From NCBI GenBank assembly GCA_041190985.1, contig JBEEPT010000056.1:1-11019 (forward strand): DNA of 11,019 bases, given 5' to 3'. Each line of letters begins with the position of its first letter. Position 1 is the first letter of the stretch. A model generated the notes under the pieces. It saw only the letters and a program-made list of their open reading frames with translations, was not told the origin of the DNA and did not search any database. The stretch comes from Malikia sp041190985. GTDB taxonomy: Bacteria > Pseudomonadota > Gammaproteobacteria > Burkholderiales > Burkholderiaceae_C. Position numbers and translations under genes: made by a program. This document shows, piece by piece, positions 8,346 through 11,019 of this stretch.

Positions 8346-10388
8346 ATGTATTCAACCCACTTCCTCGATCTCGCGCCGCTGCGCAGCGCCGGCGGCACCG
8401 TGACCCTGCCCGGCTCCAAGAGCATCTCGAACCGCGTGCTGCTGCTGGCCGCGCTCAGCGCGGGCGAGACGCTGGTCCACGATCTGCTCGACTCCGACGA
8501 CACGCGCGTGATGCTCACCGCGCTCGAGGCCCTGGGCTGCGGCATCGAGCGCCTGGAAGGCGGCACCGTCAGGGTGCACGGCCTGGCCGGCGCGCTGCCG
8601 GTGCGCGCCGCCAGGCTCTTCCTCGGCAACGCCGGCACGGCCATGCGGCCGCTGACCGCGGCGCTGGCGCTGCTGGCGACCCAGCTCGGCGGCGAATTCG
8701 AGCTCAGCGGCGTGCCACGCATGCACGAACGCCCGATCGGCGACCTCGTCGACGGCCTGCGCCAGCTCGGCTGCCCGGTGGCCTACCTCGGCAACGAGGG
8801 CTACCCGCCGCTGCGCCTGGGCACGGGCGCACCCGGCGCGCTGCAGCTCGATCGTCCGATCCAGGTGCGCGGCAATGTCTCGAGCCAGTTCCTGACCGCG
8901 CTGCTGCTGGCGCTGCCGCTGGTGGCGACACGCGACATCACGCTCGAGGTGGTCGGCGAACTGATCTCCAAGCCCTATATCGAGATCACGCTCAAGCTGC
9001 TCGAGAAGTTTGGCGTCATGGTCCGGCGCGAGGGCTGGCAGCGCTTCGTCATTCCCGCCGGCAGCCGCTACAGCTCGCCCGGCAGCATCCACGTCGAGGG
9101 CGACGCCTCGTCGGCCAGCTACTTCGTCGCGCTCGGCGCGATCGCGCCGGCGAGCGCGGGCTGCGACGGCATCACGATCCAGGGCGTGGGCCTGGACTCG
9201 ATCCAGGGCGACATCCGCTTCGTCGAGGCCGCGCAGGCCATGGGCGCGCAGGTCACGGGCACGGCCAACAGCCTGCAGATCCGCCGTGGCGCCTGGCCGC
9301 TCAAGGCGATCGACCTGGACTGCAACCACATCCCCGACGCCGCGATGACGCTGGCGGTGATGGCGCTCTACGCCGACGGCACGACCACGCTGCGCAACAT
9401 CGAGAGCTGGCGCGTCAAGGAGACCGACCGCATCGCCGCCATGGCCTGCGAGCTGCGCAAGCTCGGCGCCAGCGTCGAGGAGGGCCAGGACTACCTCCGC
9501 GTCACGCCACCGGTGGCGTGGACCCCTGCGGCCATCCACACCTACGACGACCATCGCGTCGCGATGTGCTTCTCGCTCGCCGCCTTCAACCCGGCGGGCG
9601 TGCCGCTGCGCATCCTCGACCCGAAGTGCGTCGCCAAGACCTTCCCCGACTACTTCGAGGCGCTGTTCTCGGTGGCGCAGGCCGAGCAGGACGACATCCC
9701 GGTGATCTGCATCGACGGCCCGACCGCTTCCGGCAAGGGCACGCTGGCGAGCGAGGTGGCGGCCGCGCTGGGCTACGGCCTGCTCGACTCGGGCGTGATG
9801 TACCGCCTGCTGGGCCTGGCGGCCGAGCGCGCCGGCGTGCCGACCGATGCCGAGTCGCTGCGCGACCCCGCCGTGGCCGAGCGCCTCGGCGCGCTCGGCC
9901 GCAGCCTGCCGGTCACTTTCCTGCCTGGGCAGCGCGTGCTGCTCGACGGCGAGGACGCCAGCGAGGCGGTGCGCACCGAAGCCGCCGGCATGACCGCCTC
10001 GCGCATCTCGGCCCTGCCCCAGGTGCGCGACGCCCTGTTCATGCTGCAGCGCAGCTTCCGGCGCCTGCCCGGCCTGGTCGCCGACGGCCGCGACATGGGC
10101 ACGGTGATCTTCCCGGACGCGCCGCTCAAGGTCTTCCTGACCGCCTGCGCCGAAAAGCGCGCCGAGCGCCGCTATAAGCAATTGATTTCCAAGGGTGTAG
10201 CTGCTACACTCGAGAGTCTTTCGGCCGACCTGAAGGCGCGCGACCTGCGTGACAAGACACGCGAACATGCCCCCCTCAGGCCCGCCGATGACGCGCTCCT
10301 GCTCGACAACTCCGGGCAAAGCATCGAGGAATCGGTGCAGCTGGTGTTGGAGTGGTGGGAAGCCAGGCGCCCCTTCCGGGGAGCCTGA
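8346..10388 (+). CDS. aroA-cmk: Fused EPSP synthase / cytidylate kinase (AroA-Cmk)
   Basis: One uninterrupted 680-residue frame joins two enzymes that are separate in E. coli. Residues 1-445 are 5-enolpyruvylshikimate-3-phosphate synthase (shikimate-3-P plus PEP to EPSP): LPGSKSISNR with K25, LFLGNAGTAMRP (91-102, the class I glyphosate-sensitive form), D331 in NHIPDAAMT, RVKETDR with E359, and KTFPDYFEAL at its end. After a linker of about five residues (AEQDD), residues 451-680 are cytidylate kinase (CMP/dCMP to CDP/dCDP): Walker A GPTASGKGT (458-466), LDSGVMYR (480-487) and DGRDMGTVIFP (580-590). Both parts are full length and motif-complete, so both activities are expected. I recall the same fusion as a regular trait of Comamonadaceae and relatives. 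The ATG lies 10 bp after the tyrA TGA, without a Shine-Dalgarno sequence. Codons for residues 610-626 are unusually A/T-rich and carry a promoter-like sequence. Confidence 0.97.
   Translation: MYSTHFLDLAPLRSAGGTVTLPGSKSISNRVLLLAALSAGETLVHDLLDSDDTRVMLTALEALGCGIERLEGGTVRVHGLAGALPVRAARLFLGNAGTAMRPLTAALALLATQLGGEFELSGVPRMHERPIGDLVDGLRQLGCPVAYLGNEGYPPLRLGTGAPGALQLDRPIQVRGNVSSQFLTALLLALPLVATRDITLEVVGELISKPYIEITLKLLEKFGVMVRREGWQRFVIPAGSRYSSPGSIHVEGDASSASYFVALGAIAPASAGCDGITIQGVGLDSIQGDIRFVEAAQAMGAQVTGTANSLQIRRGAWPLKAIDLDCNHIPDAAMTLAVMALYADGTTTLRNIESWRVKETDRIAAMACELRKLGASVEEGQDYLRVTPPVAWTPAAIHTYDDHRVAMCFSLAAFNPAGVPLRILDPKCVAKTFPDYFEALFSVAQAEQDDIPVICIDGPTASGKGTLASEVAAALGYGLLDSGVMYRLLGLAAERAGVPTDAESLRDPAVAERLGALGRSLPVTFLPGQRVLLDGEDASEAVRTEAAGMTASRISALPQVRDALFMLQRSFRRLPGLVADGRDMGTVIFPDAPLKVFLTACAEKRAERRYKQLISKGVAATLESLSADLKARDLRDKTREHAPLRPADDALLLDNSGQSIEESVQLVLEWWEARRPFRGA
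10182..10210 (+). promoter_or_regulatory. candidate sigma-70 promoter for rpsA inside cmk
   Basis: TTGATT (10182-10187) and TACACT (10205-10210) are separated by exactly 17 bp, and TGC directly precedes TACACT, giving an extended -10 (TGnTACACT). The hexamers match the consensus at four of six positions each. The site lies in a 17-codon stretch where ten third positions are A or T, in a gene that otherwise ends codons in G or C. This suggests selection on the DNA besides the protein. Transcription would begin near 10216 and give rpsA a leader of about 340 nt. In E. coli, rpsA promoters have likewise been placed upstream of rpsA in the cmk region. Confidence 0.5.
10195..10209. repeat. perfect inverted repeat over the candidate -10
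   Basis: GTGTAG, a three-base spacer CTG, and CTACAC form a perfect 6-bp inverted repeat that overlaps the candidate extended -10 element within the cmk coding sequence. As DNA it could be an operator; as RNA the three-base loop would allow a small hairpin. It is embedded in the codons for residues 617-622, so chance is possible. Confidence 0.5.
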
Positions 10389-10557
10389 TCGCGCGCCACC
10401 CCGCAAGGGGTGGCCCATTTGGCCCCGAAGGCCCCGCCGGATGCCCAGTCTCCGCAGGCCCAAGGGTTCGCAACCTGCAACCCGCGTCGCCGCCAGGTGA
10501 TGCGTCTTTGTACTCGCCGCGCGCCTGTTCAGCCGGGTGCGTGGCCTAGGAAACCAC
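10389..10557 (+). other. rpsA leader region (cmk-rpsA intergenic)
   Basis: These 169 bp have no convincing gene. Seven bases into the gap a perfect 8-bp stem, GCCACCCC-GCAA-GGGGTGGC (10395-10414), carries a GNRA tetraloop. A second small stem GGCC...GGCC lies at 10421-10433. Further on, GCAGG (10454-10458) can pair with CCTGC (10474-10478), while GGGTT (10464-10468) can pair with AACCC (10479-10483). These two pairings interleave, so they are mutually exclusive as nested stems or form a pseudoknot. No T-tract follows any stem. The region ends in a ribosome site AGGAAA (10548-10553). Since S1 represses its own mRNA in E. coli, a structured leader with a regulatory role is reasonable but unproven here. 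Confidence 0.5.
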
Positions 10558-11019
10558 ATGTCTGAATCTTTTGCCGCCCTGTTTGAAGAATCGCTGCAAC
10601 GTGCCGAAATGCGCGCTGGCGAGGTCATCACCGCCGAAGTCGTCCGCATCGAGCACAACCACGTGGTCGTCAATGCCGGCCTGAAGTCCGAAGCGTACGT
10701 GCCGATCGCAGAATTCAAGAACGACCAGGGCGAGCTCGAAGTCCAGGTCGGCGACTTCGTGTCGGTCGCCATCGATGCCGTCGAGAACGGCTACGGCGAC
10801 ACCCTGCTGAGCCGTGACAAGGCCAAGCGCCTGGCTTCGTGGATGGCCCTGGAAAAGGCCCTGGAATCCGGCGAATTCGTCACCGGCACCACCGGCGCCA
10901 AGGTCAAGGGCGGCCTCAAGGTCATGGTCAACGGCATCAGCGCCTTCCTGCCGGGCTCGCTGGTCGACAGCCGTCCGACCAAGGACCTGACCCCGTACGA
11001 GAACAAGACCCTGGAATTC
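10558..11019 (+). CDS. rpsA: 30S ribosomal protein S1, N-terminal part, cut by the right edge
   Basis: S1 binds mRNA and brings it to the 30S subunit for initiation; it normally has about 560 residues with six S1 (OB-fold) domains. The visible 154 codons from ATG 10558 read MSESFAALFEESLQRAEMR, an acidic ribosome-binding N-terminal segment, then GEVITAEVV and LKSEAYVPIAEF of S1 domain 1 (about 21-90) with LLSRDKAKRLASW after it. Domain 2 begins near residue 107 (GTTGAKVKGGLKVMVNGISAFLPGSLVD). No stop codon occurs before the window ends. AGGAAA (10548-10553) gives a good ribosome site, unlike most genes in this cluster. It follows cmk by 169 bp, the same order as in E. coli and Pseudomonas. 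The downstream gene, often ihfB, is outside the window. Confidence 0.98.
   Translation, partial: MSESFAALFEESLQRAEMRAGEVITAEVVRIEHNHVVVNAGLKSEAYVPIAEFKNDQGELEVQVGDFVSVAIDAVENGYGDTLLSRDKAKRLASWMALEKALESGEFVTGTTGAKVKGGLKVMVNGISAFLPGSLVDSRPTKDLTPYENKTLEF

Noticed and set aside
10173..10223. A/T-rich patch in cmk as a foreign insertion or mobile repeat
   Set aside because: The encoded segment has the same length as the E. coli Cmk segment and keeps family residues, so nothing was inserted. Deviation at synonymous sites is the better description.
10395..10414. 8-bp stem after cmk as an intrinsic terminator
   Set aside because: No T-tract follows on either strand, so it is kept only as a leader structure.
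10441..10500. 19-codon reading frame MPSLRRPKG... in the rpsA leader as a leader peptide
   Set aside because: It has no ribosome site and only generic basic composition. It probably arises by chance in GC-rich sequence, though conservation was not tested.
8352..10772. 806-codon open frame antisense to aroA-cmk and the start of rpsA
   Set aside because: It is a shadow of high-GC coding sequence. It crosses the intergenic leader and two real genes and has no recognisable motif.
11014..11019. Window ends exactly in an EcoRI site (GAATTC), possible cloning junction
   Set aside because: Several other GAATTC sites occur inside the window (for example in ubiG, serC, aroA and rpsA), and the site fits the rpsA frame, so it carries no special meaning.

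Overview
The window is high-GC, almost fully coding chromosomal DNA and looks like a betaproteobacterium of the order Burkholderiales, probably the Comamonadaceae/Sphaerotilaceae (Rubrivivax-Leptothrix) side. The clues are strongly G/C-ending codons, a tmRNA tag reading ANDERFALAA, a short Burkholderiales-type OmpA with the WKNGT..CW signature, and one reading frame encoding both AroA and cytidylate kinase. It is a core-genome region. I see no insertion sequence, phage, CRISPR array, toxin-antitoxin module or defence system, and no convincing unknown protein.

Left part, minus strand (1-2243): read from right to left, ompA ends at a clean intrinsic terminator. It is followed by a tightly coupled pair, ubiG (ubiquinone O-methyltransferase) and a HAD phosphatase. 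The phosphatase belongs to the Gph family, but its motifs and its position next to ubiG suggest the peptidoglycan-recycling enzyme MupP. Sixteen bases after the phosphatase stop codon lies the 5' part of ssrA (tmRNA), which runs off the left edge.

Middle (2244-2525): a 282-bp divergent intergenic region between ompA and gyrA holds promoter-like sequences for both directions and two adjacent small hairpins.

Right part, plus strand (2526-11019): gyrA, serC, pheA, tyrA, a fused aroA-cmk and rpsA (cut by the right edge), all in one direction. The gaps up to aroA-cmk are at most 37 bp. This matches the gyrA-serC-pheA-(hisC)-tyrA-aroA-cmk-rpsA supraoperon known from Pseudomonas, but without hisC. 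In this layout SerC makes phosphoserine. AroA makes EPSP, the chorismate precursor. PheA (chorismate mutase plus prephenate dehydratase plus ACT) and TyrA lead to Phe and Tyr. Cmk supplies CDP, GyrA controls DNA topology and S1 serves translation.

The most notable non-obvious signals are the following. (1) The partial tmRNA has no long ORF of its own. (2) A 17-codon A/T-rich patch inside the cmk domain coincides with an extended -10 promoter-like sequence and a perfect inverted repeat; it probably drives rpsA. (3) The phosphatase is probably MupP. (4) A nearly identical 24-bp tandem repeat lies in the mature N-terminus of OmpA. (5) The rpsA leader is structured. All assignments were made by reading the sequence and from memory of the families; no searches were run.
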